Source: Marininema halotolerans (GTDB lineage Bacteria; Bacillota; Bacilli; Thermoactinomycetales; DSM-45169). Taken from it: DNA of 64,000 nt. Position numbers and translations under genes: made by a program. The stretch spans positions 1 to 64,000 of the forward strand of contig NZ_FPAA01000002.1 in the NCBI RefSeq assembly GCF_900116235.1, in the 5' to 3' direction. Under the pieces are notes generated by a model that saw nothing but the letters and a program-made list of their open reading frames with translations, had not been told where the DNA came from and searched no databases. Shown here piece after piece: positions 26,590-35,586 of this stretch (position 1 is the first letter of the stretch; the number at the start of each line of letters is the position of its first letter).

Positions 26590-27255
26590 CTATCGTTTCA
26601 ACTCTAATTTTTTACGTTTTAAATACCAATCCGTTCCACGAAGATCTCCCTGTAACCGTTGTTTGACGTCATTCATATTCTGAGGTGCGGGCTCGACTAC
26701 TTTTTCACCCGGTCGCCAGTCTGCTGGAAGAGCCACAGCATTTCCATCGGCTGTTTGTAAAGCATCCAATAAGCGCAGGATTTCAGCGATATTTCGCCCT
26801 ACATTGAGTGGATAATAGACCACAGCACGAATGGTTTGTTTTGGATCAATCACAAATACACAACGTACCGTCGCTGTTTCATCCGCACCCGGATGGATCA
26901 TACCATATTGCGTCGCAATCGCTGTGGTTAAATCCGCTATAAGGGGAAAGGGAACCTCTACCCCCATCTTTTCCCGAATGTTATTCAGCCACGCAAGGTG
27001 TGCAGGGAGACTATCCACCGATAGACCAATCAACTCGGTATTTCGTCGTTTAAACTCCTCATAACTGCGTGAAAAGGAAATAAATTCGGTTGTACATACC
27101 GGCGTGAAATCCGCAGGGTGCGAAAAAAAGACAATCCACTTTCCACGATAATCAGACAGTCTAACTTCTCCCATCGTTGATTTTGCCGTAAATAACGGAG
27201 CTGGATCTCCGATCTTGGGCAATACTGGGGGAGCAATAACACTCGACTCAGTCAT
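26590..27255 (-). CDS. Peroxiredoxin, 1-Cys/Prx6 type
   Basis: A 221-residue AhpC/TSA peroxidase of the Prx6 group. The peroxidatic motif is DFTPVCTTEFISFSR with Cys in PVCT, preceded by GKWIVFFSHP. The long C-terminal extension with RAVVYYPLNVGRNIAEILRLL and VALPADWRPGEKV is typical of Prx6. It reduces hydroperoxides; no second catalytic Cys is visible in the usual place. ATG 27255 follows AAGGAGG by 6 nt. Confidence 0.92.
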   Translation of the reverse strand: MTESSVIAPPVLPKIGDPAPLFTAKSTMGEVRLSDYRGKWIVFFSHPADFTPVCTTEFISFSRSYEEFKRRNTELIGLSVDSLPAHLAWLNNIREKMGVEVPFPLIADLTTAIATQYGMIHPGADETATVRCVFVIDPKQTIRAVVYYPLNVGRNIAEILRLLDALQTADGNAVALPADWRPGEKVVEPAPQNMNDVKQRLQGDLRGTDWYLKRKKLELKR

Positions 27256-27364
27256 GGGCATCCTCCTTAGGCGTACTCGGTTGTCCATTACCATAACTAT
27301 GTAGTAGACGATTTCCCATGAACCAATTTTTTATCTCAGAAAGAAATTTTGCCAAGGAAGACCC

Positions 27365-28636
27365 TCAGTGGGTCATTTCCTTCCTTGCCTGTTTTATTGG
27401 AACCGCTAGTGGCTTAGCAGCTGTCACCGTGCTTGCAACAAACCATCCCACTCCTGCTCCTACCATTGGCAAAATAAAGGCACCTATCCACCCATAGCGA
27501 AAGGCACCAAAGAAGATCGAGAGCGGGAGAAAACCCAGAAATTGAATGCAAAAAAGCACTCTCGTATACCCTCGATAGAAGATGGGTGTATCGACAATCC
27601 ACGTCGCAAAGAAGGGATTTTTTTGTACAGCGACCCAAAACAGCCGTCCCCACAATGTTAAGAGGATCGCAGATACCACCCATACACACCACCCTAACCA
27701 AACGGGTGACTTTCCAAGTGCCACCATCCCAAAGCCCATGAATTGGCCGTACTCAATCATTCGTTGTCGATTCCGTAGTAACGCCTTTAATACGTTCCCC
27801 GTTAATATGTCCATGCCCGTCTTTTGCGGGAAAAAAAATCCGGATTGCGGAAATACCCACGGATTTTTACGTACCCATCCTAAGGGTGTAGATGGTTGCA
27901 CCCCGCTTATACCTAATAAAAGCCCGATCCATTTAAAGCGTAGGATCTGATCCAATTTACAATCTTGTAGAAAGGTGCCCCACTGATCCAACCGTTGCTT
28001 TATTTGTAGACATAGCATACCTAACATGGCGATAAAGGCTATCCCAAGTAAGAGTGGGTTTCTCAATCCCACCACCCCTACCACAACAAATCCCATCCCA
28101 CTGATAAGCAAATATATGAAGGCATTAATGTGTTGCCTCCAGCCAGTCATCCGGGTAAAAATCATGTTTCGTCCCAGCGCAATACTCATACGGGTCAGCC
28201 AACCATAGATGAATAAGGCGATCATCAGGAAGGTAGACAGATGATATTCATGGATCAAGAGCGGGGAAACTCCCACCATAAAAAGACCAACGACCCATAA
28301 TTCCTTTGCGCCTTTATCGATCATTGCACAACGGATCAATCCCCTCATCCATGACCGCTTTTGAACAAGAAATAGTTGATCCGCTTCTCTAATTCGTAGC
28401 CGAAGATGACTACTCTTCACAAAGAGATAAAATCCAAGGAAGAATAACCCGGGCGGAATGTTCGCAAACCATGGAGGCGGATACTCCCACCATGAGAGAT
28501 ATTGTTGACCCGCAATCAACAAGCCCGGGATAAGCAAGTAAAGGGCCACAACCCAATCAATCACGGTTCTCCATGTACGGATAAACTCTGAACGCTCTAC
28601 ACTACGACGGTGTCGATAACTGGTTTCAGGAGACAT
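27365..28636 (-). CDS. ecsB: ABC transporter permease EcsB
   Basis: A 423-residue polytopic protein with roughly eight to ten membrane segments and an N-terminal charged region. Its position 15 bp after an EcsA-type ATPase, its length (408 in Bacillus) and segments such as RSWMRGLIRCAMIDKGAKEL support EcsB. EcsAB affects protein secretion and regulated intramembrane proteolysis in Bacillus; no ecsC follows. ATG 28636 has GGAG 6 nt upstream. Confidence 0.8.
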   Translation of the reverse strand: MSPETSYRHRRSVERSEFIRTWRTVIDWVVALYLLIPGLLIAGQQYLSWWEYPPPWFANIPPGLFFLGFYLFVKSSHLRLRIREADQLFLVQKRSWMRGLIRCAMIDKGAKELWVVGLFMVGVSPLLIHEYHLSTFLMIALFIYGWLTRMSIALGRNMIFTRMTGWRQHINAFIYLLISGMGFVVVGVVGLRNPLLLGIAFIAMLGMLCLQIKQRLDQWGTFLQDCKLDQILRFKWIGLLLGISGVQPSTPLGWVRKNPWVFPQSGFFFPQKTGMDILTGNVLKALLRNRQRMIEYGQFMGFGMVALGKSPVWLGWCVWVVSAILLTLWGRLFWVAVQKNPFFATWIVDTPIFYRGYTRVLFCIQFLGFLPLSIFFGAFRYGWIGAFILPMVGAGVGWFVASTVTAAKPLAVPIKQARKEMTH

Positions 28637-28651
28637 TTCATTCTCCAATCG

Positions 28652-29344
28652 TTATGATGTTAGATAGTCAAAACAGTCAAACAATGAAGCATCCGATAAT
28701 CCACACTGATCACGTAGGTTTCCTAATTTCCCTTGCGCAATACATTGACCCTGATCCAACAACAAAAACGTATCACAGATCTTCTCTGCGGTATCCAGGA
28801 CATGGGTACACATTAAAATACCAGCACCACGCTTTTTTTCTTCATGTAACAGTTGGATCAATTCTTTAATCGCCTTCGGGTCTAATCCAATAAACGGCTC
28901 ATCAATCACATACAAATCCGGTTTCATCAGAAACGCCAAGACGATCATCACCTTTTGCTTCATCCCCTTTGAAAACCCTAAGGGAAGATGATGACGTACA
29001 CTGCTCAAGCGAAATCGCTCCAATAACTGATTGGCTTCTTGTTCAAAGTTAGGCACCTCATGGGTGGCTGCTAACAATTGGAGATGCTCCCACAAGGTTA
29101 GTTCATCATATAAAATTGGATGTTCCGGAACATAACCATATCGCTGATCACTCCCCTTTATCGTAATCTCCCCTGCCGTCTTCTTCATCAACCCTAAAAT
29201 GACTCGAATGGTCGTACTCTTACCCGCACCGTTGGGACCAATTAACCCGAGTAACTCTCCTTCCTCTAAACAGAAGCTAAGATCTTGAACAACACTCTTC
29301 TTCCCATAGCTTACACAAAGCTTCTCCACTTCCAATATGGACAT
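28652..29344 (-). CDS. ecsA: ABC transporter ATP-binding protein EcsA
   Basis: A 230-residue ATPase with Walker A GPNGAGKSTTIRVILG, Q-loop region YGYVPEHPILYDEL, a variant signature LGFSKGMKQKVMIV and Walker B LYVIDEPFIGLDP. The P-E-H-P segment and FSKGMKQK are typical of EcsA. It pairs with EcsB. It lies downstream of the regulator-peptide operon but behind that operon's terminator. Confidence 0.87.
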   Translation of the reverse strand: MSILEVEKLCVSYGKKSVVQDLSFCLEEGELLGLIGPNGAGKSTTIRVILGLMKKTAGEITIKGSDQRYGYVPEHPILYDELTLWEHLQLLAATHEVPNFEQEANQLLERFRLSSVRHHLPLGFSKGMKQKVMIVLAFLMKPDLYVIDEPFIGLDPKAIKELIQLLHEEKKRGAGILMCTHVLDTAEKICDTFLLLDQGQCIAQGKLGNLRDQCGLSDASLFDCFDYLTS

Positions 29345-29420
29345 CCATCACACCACACATTTTTATAATAAGTACGCTATCCTTAAAACTCGATATACCT
29401 GTAGTAGAACATAGATGAAC

Positions 29421-29452
29421 AAAAAAATAAAACTGTCAAATGACAGTTTTAT
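29421..29452 (-). terminator. Terminator of the regulator-peptide operon
   Basis: AAAACTGTCA pairs with TGACAGTTTT around two bases, followed on the minus strand by ATTTTTTT. It lies 12 bp after the peptide stop. Confidence 0.85.
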
Positions 29453-29463
29453 AAAATAAGGTT

Positions 29464-29598
29464 TTATCCTACAGTTGGCTCTAGAACATCTTGTGATACA
29501 CCTTGAGAGCTTGTATGATTCGGCTTATCAACATGCAAAATTGGTGTTAGTGCCGAGACTACAAGTATCATTAGCATGATCATCATTTTTTTCTTCAA
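29464..29598 (-). CDS. Exported signalling-peptide precursor (Phr/NprX-like)
   Basis: A 44-residue peptide: basic start KKK, hydrophobic export core MMIMLMILVVSALTPIL (residues 5-21), then a hydrophilic tail ending SQDVLEPTVG. The start is TTG 29596-29598, overlapping the TGA stop of the regulator by 4 nt, with GAGGAGGG placed inside the end of the regulator gene. This is the architecture of Rap-Phr and NprR-NprX pairs, where the secreted tail is trimmed to a short re-imported peptide. The tail E-P-T-V-G resembles the P-D-I-V-G end of NprX. The mature sequence is inferred. Confidence 0.8.
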   Translation of the reverse strand: MKKKMMIMLMILVVSALTPILHVDKPNHTSSQGVSQDVLEPTVG

Positions 29599-30911
29599 AA
29601 AGCACCCTCCTCTCTACTTTCTAATCTTTTCTTCGATTCATATATATTCAGTAAGCTATTTTGGAATTCCTGCTGGTTGTTGTCCTGATAGCATAATGCA
29701 AGACAAAAATGCAGTTCACTCTCATCTTTTCTATAATTATATTGTTGCGCCAACTTCAGGGCTCGTTCATAATATGGGCTTGCCTCTAATTTTTCGCCAC
29801 ATGTTTTAAAATAGTCTCCCATCGCTTTTAATGCCGTTATAAGTCTCGGGGCATCATTCAGTTTCTCTGCGTTGGCAATTGCCATCTCATAAGCCTCTTT
29901 CGCTTCCACTCGCTTCTCTTGTAATAGATTTAATTTTCCTAATCTAATATATGCATCGGTCAAGGGGTTCTCACTACTCATTAAATGTTTAGAAGCTAAT
30001 GTTGTATGAATACACCGTTCTGCTTTTTTCCATTGTCCATTCGATGTATAAAGACTACCCAATGTAAGGTATAAATTAAAAATAAACATGTGGGTTTTGC
30101 TTATTTTGGCAATTTTCAATCCTTGCGTAGCATATTCTGCGGCTTCATCTATCATCCCTGTTTTACTAAGTAATTCTGCCCTTGCTAAATAGAAAAATAG
30201 AACAGTATCTGTATCCTCAAATCCCTTTAACTGATCCCAGACATCTTGAATTACCCGTAATCCTTCTACTGATCTTCCTAGTCTGTCAAGAAATGTAACT
30301 TCATTTCTAATAAGATAAAGCCTTATATATTTATTTCCATGTTCTCTCTTAAATGCATCTAATCCACTATAAACAAATTCTAACGCTTTCTCAATTTCAT
30401 TTTGATAATAACAACACGAGCTCAGATTTAAAAACGAAAGTGCTTCTGTATTTTCTATATCATTATTTTGACTACTTAAATTTATGGCAGCTCCTAAGCA
30501 CCTCTCTGCTCGCTTCCAATTTTTAAGATATAGATAGGCTTTACCTTTTAGGTGCTGATACATCGCTGCATAGGGATGATGATCATCTAAATCCATTTCC
30601 TCAAGCTCTTTTAACGCTCCCCTTGCATCTTCTAAATTGATCAACGTGTCAATTGAAAAGAGATTAAATCTTACCTCATCCAGTTCCTCTTTTTGCTCCA
30701 GCAAAATAGAAGGCACATGTTCCATGCTTATCCCTAGCTTATTGACAATATAGTAAACTTTTGATTGATGGACATGCGCAATCCCTCGCTCGATGTTACT
30801 GATCGTCGCAGGAGAGATTTTGTCATCGGCTAAATCCTCGAGTCTGAGTCCCTTCGATTTCCTAACTCTTCGTATAACTTCCCCTACATCTTTTATTTTC
30901 GAAGGTTCCAT
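29595..30911 (-). CDS. RRNPP-type quorum-sensing regulator (HTH plus TPR)
   Basis: A 438-residue protein. Residues 8-62 are an HTH_XRE domain (GEVIRRVRKSKGLRLEDLAD then ISPATISNIERG). The rest is a helical repeat domain with TPR-like units such as YLYLKNWKRAERCLGAAINL and YAATQGLKIAKISKTHMFIF-type segments. Size and layout match NprR (about 420) more than PlcR (285) or Rap (no HTH). Such regulators bind a short imported peptide through the TPR domain and change DNA binding. ATG 30911 follows AAAAGGAG by 8 nt. The gene overlaps the exported-peptide gene and shares a terminator with it. Confidence 0.88.
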   Translation of the reverse strand: MEPSKIKDVGEVIRRVRKSKGLRLEDLADDKISPATISNIERGIAHVHQSKVYYIVNKLGISMEHVPSILLEQKEELDEVRFNLFSIDTLINLEDARGALKELEEMDLDDHHPYAAMYQHLKGKAYLYLKNWKRAERCLGAAINLSSQNNDIENTEALSFLNLSSCCYYQNEIEKALEFVYSGLDAFKREHGNKYIRLYLIRNEVTFLDRLGRSVEGLRVIQDVWDQLKGFEDTDTVLFFYLARAELLSKTGMIDEAAEYATQGLKIAKISKTHMFIFNLYLTLGSLYTSNGQWKKAERCIHTTLASKHLMSSENPLTDAYIRLGKLNLLQEKRVEAKEAYEMAIANAEKLNDAPRLITALKAMGDYFKTCGEKLEASPYYERALKLAQQYNYRKDESELHFCLALCYQDNNQQEFQNSLLNIYESKKRLESREEGAF

Positions 30912-31057
30912 TAAGACACTCCTTTTCATGATTACTAAGTCTCTCCTATTCTACACTACGGTTACAAATAATTGGAATAACTAATTTTAATATTTCAATC
31001 AAATAACTGACGATCTATCGCATTAGACAATGCTAACACCATAAAACGCCTGTGATT

Positions 31058-31077
31058 TAACGGAATCACTTCCGTTA
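31058..31077. promoter_or_regulatory. 8-bp inverted repeat upstream of the quorum-sensing regulator
   Basis: TAACGGAA and TTCCGTTA separated by TCAC, about 147 bp before the regulator start. It could be an operator for the regulator; no T tract follows. Confidence 0.35.
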
Positions 31078-31093
31078 TCGTTGTGAAATTTAA

Positions 31094-31132
31094 GGCCTGC
31101 TACTCAAAAATGAAGATGTTGAGTAGCAGGCC
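31094..31132 (-). terminator. Terminator-like hairpin after the ABC-F gene
   Basis: 13-bp perfect stem GGCCTGCTACTCA directly after the ABC-F stop codon; the following sequence is only moderately T-rich. Confidence 0.65.
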
Positions 31133-31139
31133 TCGATGA

Positions 31140-32981
31140 TTACTCGTCCCGGCGGAGACGATGTAATTCATGTTGCACCTCTTTAATTTTAAGCAAAACC
31201 TCGTCTTCCGTCGCTATATCACTCGCTTCCGTCGCTGTCATTAACTGAATGAGTTGCCATTCTAGACTACGAATTCGGTTGGCTCTATCACTTTGTGAGG
31301 GATAACTTTCTTTTTCCCTTCGATGTTCCCTATATTCCTCATAGGATCCTGCAAAGGTCTCGACCCTTCCCTGATCCAAAATCAATGTTCGGTTCGTCAC
31401 GCCTTCAATCAGTTGTCGATCATGGGAAACAAGTATCATGGAGCCAGGGAAGTGAAGCAAGGCTTCTTCAATTTTTTCCCGGGTCACGATATCAAGGTAA
31501 TTAGTAGGCTCATCGAGGACAATTAAATCCGCCCCGGAAAAATAAAGATGCAAGAAAGCAACACGACATTTTTCCCCCATACTTAATTCATTGATCCGGC
31601 GATGTACCGCATCCCCAGGAAACAAAAAACTGGCCAACAGGTTTCTCGCCTCTACTACCGTCATCCCTGGTAAGGAGAGAAGACTCTCTAACACCGTTCC
31701 CTCAGGGTCCAGATTCTCTAACTCCTGAGCAAAATAACCCATCGTAACTTCCGGGTGAATCAAAACCTCTCCTGCACTCGGCTGCAGCTCCCCGATCAGT
31801 AAACGCAACAAGGTGGTTTTCCCACTGCCATTCGCTCCAACTACTCCCCAACGTTCCCCACGCTGAAGCGCAAACGTAAGTGGATGTAATTTGAACTTGG
31901 GTTCTTTGCCAAAGGATAAAGCCATTTCCTTGGTACGTAAAAGGGTACGTGGAGAAAATTTCCCACCAGAAAGATCCATTCGCAAAGTCGCTTCTTTATG
32001 CGGAGCTTCCGTCATCTCCTGTTTTAATCGTTTTAATGCTTCTTCCTTGGCACGGAAGCGTGTTTGATTTTTATTGGCCTTCTTTTTATAAAAAGGGTTA
32101 CGCTCTCCTGCCGCTTGATGAGCACGATTAAACCACGTACGGTAACGTTGAATGGATTCCTCTAGCTTTTTTTGCTCTCGGACTTGTTTTTTATAGAGGG
32201 AACGCTGTTCACTTTCTTCGCGATCGCGTTCGCGCCGATAGGAGCTATAGCCCCCCTTATATCGGCGGGTGCCATCCTGTGTTAGCTCCACAACGGCATC
32301 GACAGTCTGATCAATCAACCACCGATCATGGGAGACAAGTAGGACAGCCCCCTTATAATTGTTAAGCCATTCGACTAACCCATTCATCATCGATAAGTCT
32401 AAATGATTGGTAGGTTCATCTAGCAAAATGAAATCCGGTCGATGGATCATCATGCGAGCTAGCTGTGCACGGGTTTTTTCGCCTCCACTAAGATGAACAT
32501 AGGGAATCGGATATCGGTTTTTCGGAAGCCCTAACCGATTCAATGTCTCATCTACTTCTTGCTCCCACTCATACCCCTGTACCATTTGGTAGGCTTCTTG
32601 GCATTGGGCATAGTGAGCCAAGGATTTTTCCAACTGATTTGCATCCGCTTCTGACAAAGCTTGTTCAGCATCTTGAAGCTTCAAAAGGAGGTGATAGTGC
32701 TTAACCGAGCCTGCCTGGACAAAATCCAGCAGGGTCCATTTCTCTTCCACGTGTGGTGTCTGCTCCAACATCCCCCAAGAGGAGACCGGCAACTGCCGAT
32801 GAATCTTCCCTTGATCGGGTAACCACTCTCCCATAAGCAGTCGCAACAACGATGTCTTACCAACTCCATTGGCCCCGATTAATGCCACCTTTTCTCCTGC
32901 CTGTATTTCTAAATTCGCATCCTTTACTACGGTGATCCCATTACATTCTTTGCTAAGATCTTGTGCTTTTACGACAAACAA
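31140..32981 (-). CDS. ABC-F family ATPase (ribosome-protection / antibiotic-resistance type)
   Basis: A 613-residue protein with two ABC domains and no membrane segment. Domain 1: GANGVGKTSLLRLLMG, LSGGEKTRAQLARMM, LLDEPTNHLDLS. A long basic linker follows (about residues 230-330, with YRTWFNRAHQAAGERNPFY). Domain 2: GANGSGKTTLLRLLIG, LSMGEKCRVAFLHLY, VLDEPTNYLDI. A charged C-terminal extension ends LHRLRRDE. ABC-F proteins enter the ribosomal E site; many displace antibiotics (Vga, Lsa, VmlR, Msr). The extended linker and inducible-looking leader favour resistance. Start is TTG 32981 with GGGAGGG 8 nt upstream. Confidence 0.88.
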   Translation of the reverse strand: MFVVKAQDLSKECNGITVVKDANLEIQAGEKVALIGANGVGKTSLLRLLMGEWLPDQGKIHRQLPVSSWGMLEQTPHVEEKWTLLDFVQAGSVKHYHLLLKLQDAEQALSEADANQLEKSLAHYAQCQEAYQMVQGYEWEQEVDETLNRLGLPKNRYPIPYVHLSGGEKTRAQLARMMIHRPDFILLDEPTNHLDLSMMNGLVEWLNNYKGAVLLVSHDRWLIDQTVDAVVELTQDGTRRYKGGYSSYRRERDREESEQRSLYKKQVREQKKLEESIQRYRTWFNRAHQAAGERNPFYKKKANKNQTRFRAKEEALKRLKQEMTEAPHKEATLRMDLSGGKFSPRTLLRTKEMALSFGKEPKFKLHPLTFALQRGERWGVVGANGSGKTTLLRLLIGELQPSAGEVLIHPEVTMGYFAQELENLDPEGTVLESLLSLPGMTVVEARNLLASFLFPGDAVHRRINELSMGEKCRVAFLHLYFSGADLIVLDEPTNYLDIVTREKIEEALLHFPGSMILVSHDRQLIEGVTNRTLILDQGRVETFAGSYEEYREHRREKESYPSQSDRANRIRSLEWQLIQLMTATEASDIATEDEVLLKIKEVQHELHRLRRDE

Positions 32982-33000
32982 CGAACATCCCTCCCGTGCT

Positions 33001-33280
33001 TGGATATAAAAAAAACCCAGGTTTCACCTGCGCAGGAGGGGGTAACTCTATCGATGGATCACCGAACAAATGAACCTGAGCACAGGTAACGCAGCATTTC
33101 GTTCCCTTGCGGCTCAAGTCCATCGTTTTGTATCCATAAGCACCAAAAAGGCGCACTAACCCTACCCCCTACCGTGCATCCGGTAGAAACCGATAACTAC
33201 AACGCTACATAGTTAATGGTTCGTGAGTACGATCAGTAAGTGCGCATCGCGATACTTTGGATACCTCCGTTCATTTCATT
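33001..33280 (-). promoter_or_regulatory. Long leader with terminator-like end upstream of the ABC-F gene
   Basis: The transcript should begin near 33280 and run about 300 nt before the TTG start. Close to the gene (33006-33030) a short GCAGGTGAAACCTG hairpin is followed by eight Ts. An upstream CTCAGGTT segment can pair with AACCTG as an alternative. Several short reading frames lie in the leader, one (GTG 33156) after a GGGGGTAGGG site. This layout is known for ribosome-mediated attenuation of antibiotic-resistance genes. Confidence 0.5.
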
Positions 33281-33286
33281 GATTCC

Positions 33287-33315
33287 ATTATACGATGACC
33301 TTTAGGCTTTAGCAA
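33287..33315 (-). promoter_or_regulatory. Sigma-A promoter of the ABC-F gene
   Basis: On the minus strand TTGCTA (33310-33315) and a perfect TATAAT (33287-33292) are spaced by 17 bp. Confidence 0.7.
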
Positions 33316-33477
33316 AAATATAAATCCCTAATCCCCCTCTTATCTACTTTTTCGCTGTACAATCCGTACCCTTTTCGCTACTACGAATATTCCCAAATAT
33401 TAACCAATTTTCATATCGAATGTGATAATATAGAATCTGCTCCAAATCTTGTACATAGAGAAAGGGAGTTTTCATCC

Positions 33478-34299
33478 ATGAACCATAAGGCAATCGCTTT
33501 AGAACAATATCGGGATGATCGACAACTGGAACTCCGGCGCCAGATACACAAACACTACAGTCAATCCCCCACTCCTTTTGTCGATTGGACACTTCAAAAA
33601 CTCCCGTTGAATGGCGATGAACGGGTACTCGACGCGGGATGTGGATCAGGTGGATGGCTATTCCCCCTTGCCAACAGATTATTTCCCAAGGGAGAAGTAA
33701 CTGGACTCGATCTCTCCCCTGGCATGATCCAGGGTCTTCAGAAACGCGCAAATCAAACCAACAATATTCAATTGATTGTCAGTGATGTACAGATGTTGCC
33801 CTTTACCGACCATACTTTTGATCTAGTCATGGCAAACTTTTGTCTTTACCATGTACCCGACATCAATCAAGCACTGGGCGAGCTCATCCGTGTATTGCGT
33901 CCAGGCGGAACCCTGATGATTGCTACGGGAAGCCGTACGAATTATACCGAACTGATGACGATTGATCAAAACTGTCGTGAACACTGGGGATTTCCCCTTG
34001 TCGATGAACAAACCGAAGGATATGCTCGCTTCTCCTTAGAAAATGGTGATCAATATTTACGTCCCTATGTGAACTGGTGGGAGCGATATATTTTAGATGA
34101 TTCCCTTGTCTTTTTCGAGTCAGCACCGGTTATCGACTACTATGCATCGGGTATGGTTGAACGAGGGGGCATTTCAGCAGAGCAACGGGCCACATTAATC
34201 TCCGATGTCAGTCGGATCATTCAACAGGAAATCGAAGCCCACGGTTCCTTTCGTCTACGAAAAAGTGCTGGATTCTTTCTCGCCAAAAACACGCAATAA
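33478..34299 (+). CDS. Class I SAM-dependent methyltransferase
   Basis: A 273-residue methyltransferase. Motif I is VLDAGCGSGGWLFPLANRLF (near residue 55), followed by VTGLDLSPGMI, the acidic residue of motif II, VSDVQMLPFTDHTFDLVMANFCLYHV and LRPGGTLMIATGS, as in the UbiE/Methyltransf_11 group. Substrate unknown. ATG 33478 follows AAAGGGAG. Single gene between a divergent ABC-F leader and a convergent MFS gene. Confidence 0.88.
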   Translation: MNHKAIALEQYRDDRQLELRRQIHKHYSQSPTPFVDWTLQKLPLNGDERVLDAGCGSGGWLFPLANRLFPKGEVTGLDLSPGMIQGLQKRANQTNNIQLIVSDVQMLPFTDHTFDLVMANFCLYHVPDINQALGELIRVLRPGGTLMIATGSRTNYTELMTIDQNCREHWGFPLVDEQTEGYARFSLENGDQYLRPYVNWWERYILDDSLVFFESAPVIDYYASGMVERGGISAEQRATLISDVSRIIQQEIEAHGSFRLRKSAGFFLAKNTQ

Positions 34300-34310
34300 A
34301 CCACTCACTA

Positions 34311-34332
34311 TCACCTCATCCTTCTGAGGTGA
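34311..34332. terminator. Convergent terminator overlapping the end of the MFS gene
   Basis: TCACCTCA and TGAGGTGA with a 6-nt loop; it includes the last codons of the minus-strand MFS gene. Confidence 0.6.
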
Positions 34333-35515
34333 TCTTCTCTCCTTCACTCCCATCATAAGCCCTTACCGGAGAAGGTGTCTGGTAACGAAGAGTGAGGATG
34401 ACGAAGGCCAATAACGTTCCTGCTATTAGATAAAAGAGACTATCCCCACCCACCGACTGAATGAGCACACCCCCAATATAGGGCCCCAATACACATCCAA
34501 TCGCAAAGTGTGCACTCGCTAGGGCGTTTCCTTCTGGTAGATCCTCCATCGGCAGGATATCCGCCAAAAAAGCAAGCCCCAAAGAAAACAACGAACCCAG
34601 CAATCCACCTACCAGCGCAAAAACCAACAACAATAACCACGCATTCTCAATAACCAAAGGGATGACGGCCATTCCTATCGCCCCTATGAAACAGATTCCA
34701 CCCAGTACCTTCTTCCTCCCCAAACGATCAGAAAGAATACCCAAGGGTAATTGAAAGAGTAGACTGCCATAGACAAAGGCACTAATTAAGATCGATACCC
34801 ACGAGGTCCCAAGACCGTTCCGCAACCCATAGACGGGAAAGCTACCCGAAAGCGTCGCTTCTAAAAACCCATACAAAAAAGCAGGGCAAAGCGCAACAAA
34901 ACTCCACCGATAAATTCGCAACATTCTGCTACGACTTGCTTCTACTCGGGAGTCCACTGGTGGCCGTTGATCCTTTAGAAAAAACGTCCCGCCAAAGACA
35001 AAGAGAAGAAGCACACCCATTGTGATAAAGGGGACCCACTCTCCCCACTTCAATAGATTCATCCCGAGGGGACCCAGTCCAAATCCCATGGCAAAGGCCA
35101 GTCCATATTGAGAGACACGACGTCCCCTTAAATGAACAGGACTTTCTGCAGTAATCCATAACTGGGTCGCATAATGCAAAATACTATCGCCTACCCCAAT
35201 TAAAAATCGAAGTACCATCCAAGGAACAAAACCAGTAAAAATCGGAAACAAGAAAGTGCACCCTAGTAAGAGCACCATGCCTATAAGAATAACAAAGCGG
35301 TATCCGTATCGCCTGACAAGCCATCCACAAAAGGGAGTCGACAACAGAATACCAAGATAGAGCGCAGTGGCATGAAGCCCATTCATACTCGAAGAGACGC
35401 CTTTTTTTTCAAGCAGGGTAGCGACCAATGGTAGTAACAGCCCTTGTGTAAGACCCGCAGTAGCGACCACGCCTAGCAAAACGAGAAACCATCTTCTTTC
35501 TGACCGCGGTTTCAT
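34316..35515 (-). CDS. MFS transporter, probable drug efflux
   Basis: A 399-residue major facilitator with about 12 helices. The loop 2-3 motif appears as GWLVRRYGYRFVILIGM and the second-half equivalent as GILSDRLGRKKVLGGI. TLEKKGVSSSMNGLHATALY and a helix 5-like GFGLGPLGMNLL segment fit drug:H+ antiporters or sugar exporters. Substrate is not predictable. ATG 35515 follows GGAGGTGG. Confidence 0.87.
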   Translation of the reverse strand: MKPRSERRWFLVLLGVVATAGLTQGLLLPLVATLLEKKGVSSSMNGLHATALYLGILLSTPFCGWLVRRYGYRFVILIGMVLLLGCTFLFPIFTGFVPWMVLRFLIGVGDSILHYATQLWITAESPVHLRGRRVSQYGLAFAMGFGLGPLGMNLLKWGEWVPFITMGVLLLFVFGGTFFLKDQRPPVDSRVEASRSRMLRIYRWSFVALCPAFLYGFLEATLSGSFPVYGLRNGLGTSWVSILISAFVYGSLLFQLPLGILSDRLGRKKVLGGICFIGAIGMAVIPLVIENAWLLLLVFALVGGLLGSLFSLGLAFLADILPMEDLPEGNALASAHFAIGCVLGPYIGGVLIQSVGGDSLFYLIAGTLLAFVILTLRYQTPSPVRAYDGSEGEKITSEG

Positions 35516-35542
35516 TCTCCACCTCCTCCATTGTTCTAACGC

Positions 35543-35576
35543 AAAAAGAGGCTGATTCCTGGGAATCAGCCTCTTT
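35543..35576 (-). terminator. Terminator of the NCS2 permease gene
   Basis: AGAGGCTGATTCC stem with complement and a T tract on the minus strand. Confidence 0.88.
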
Positions 35577-35586
35577 CACCCTCTTC

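Noticed and set aside
32953-33156. GTG-started frame running through the ABC-F leader
   Set aside because: It overlaps the ABC-F start out of frame and has odd composition. It may matter only as a leader frame, so it is noted under the attenuator and not called as a gene.
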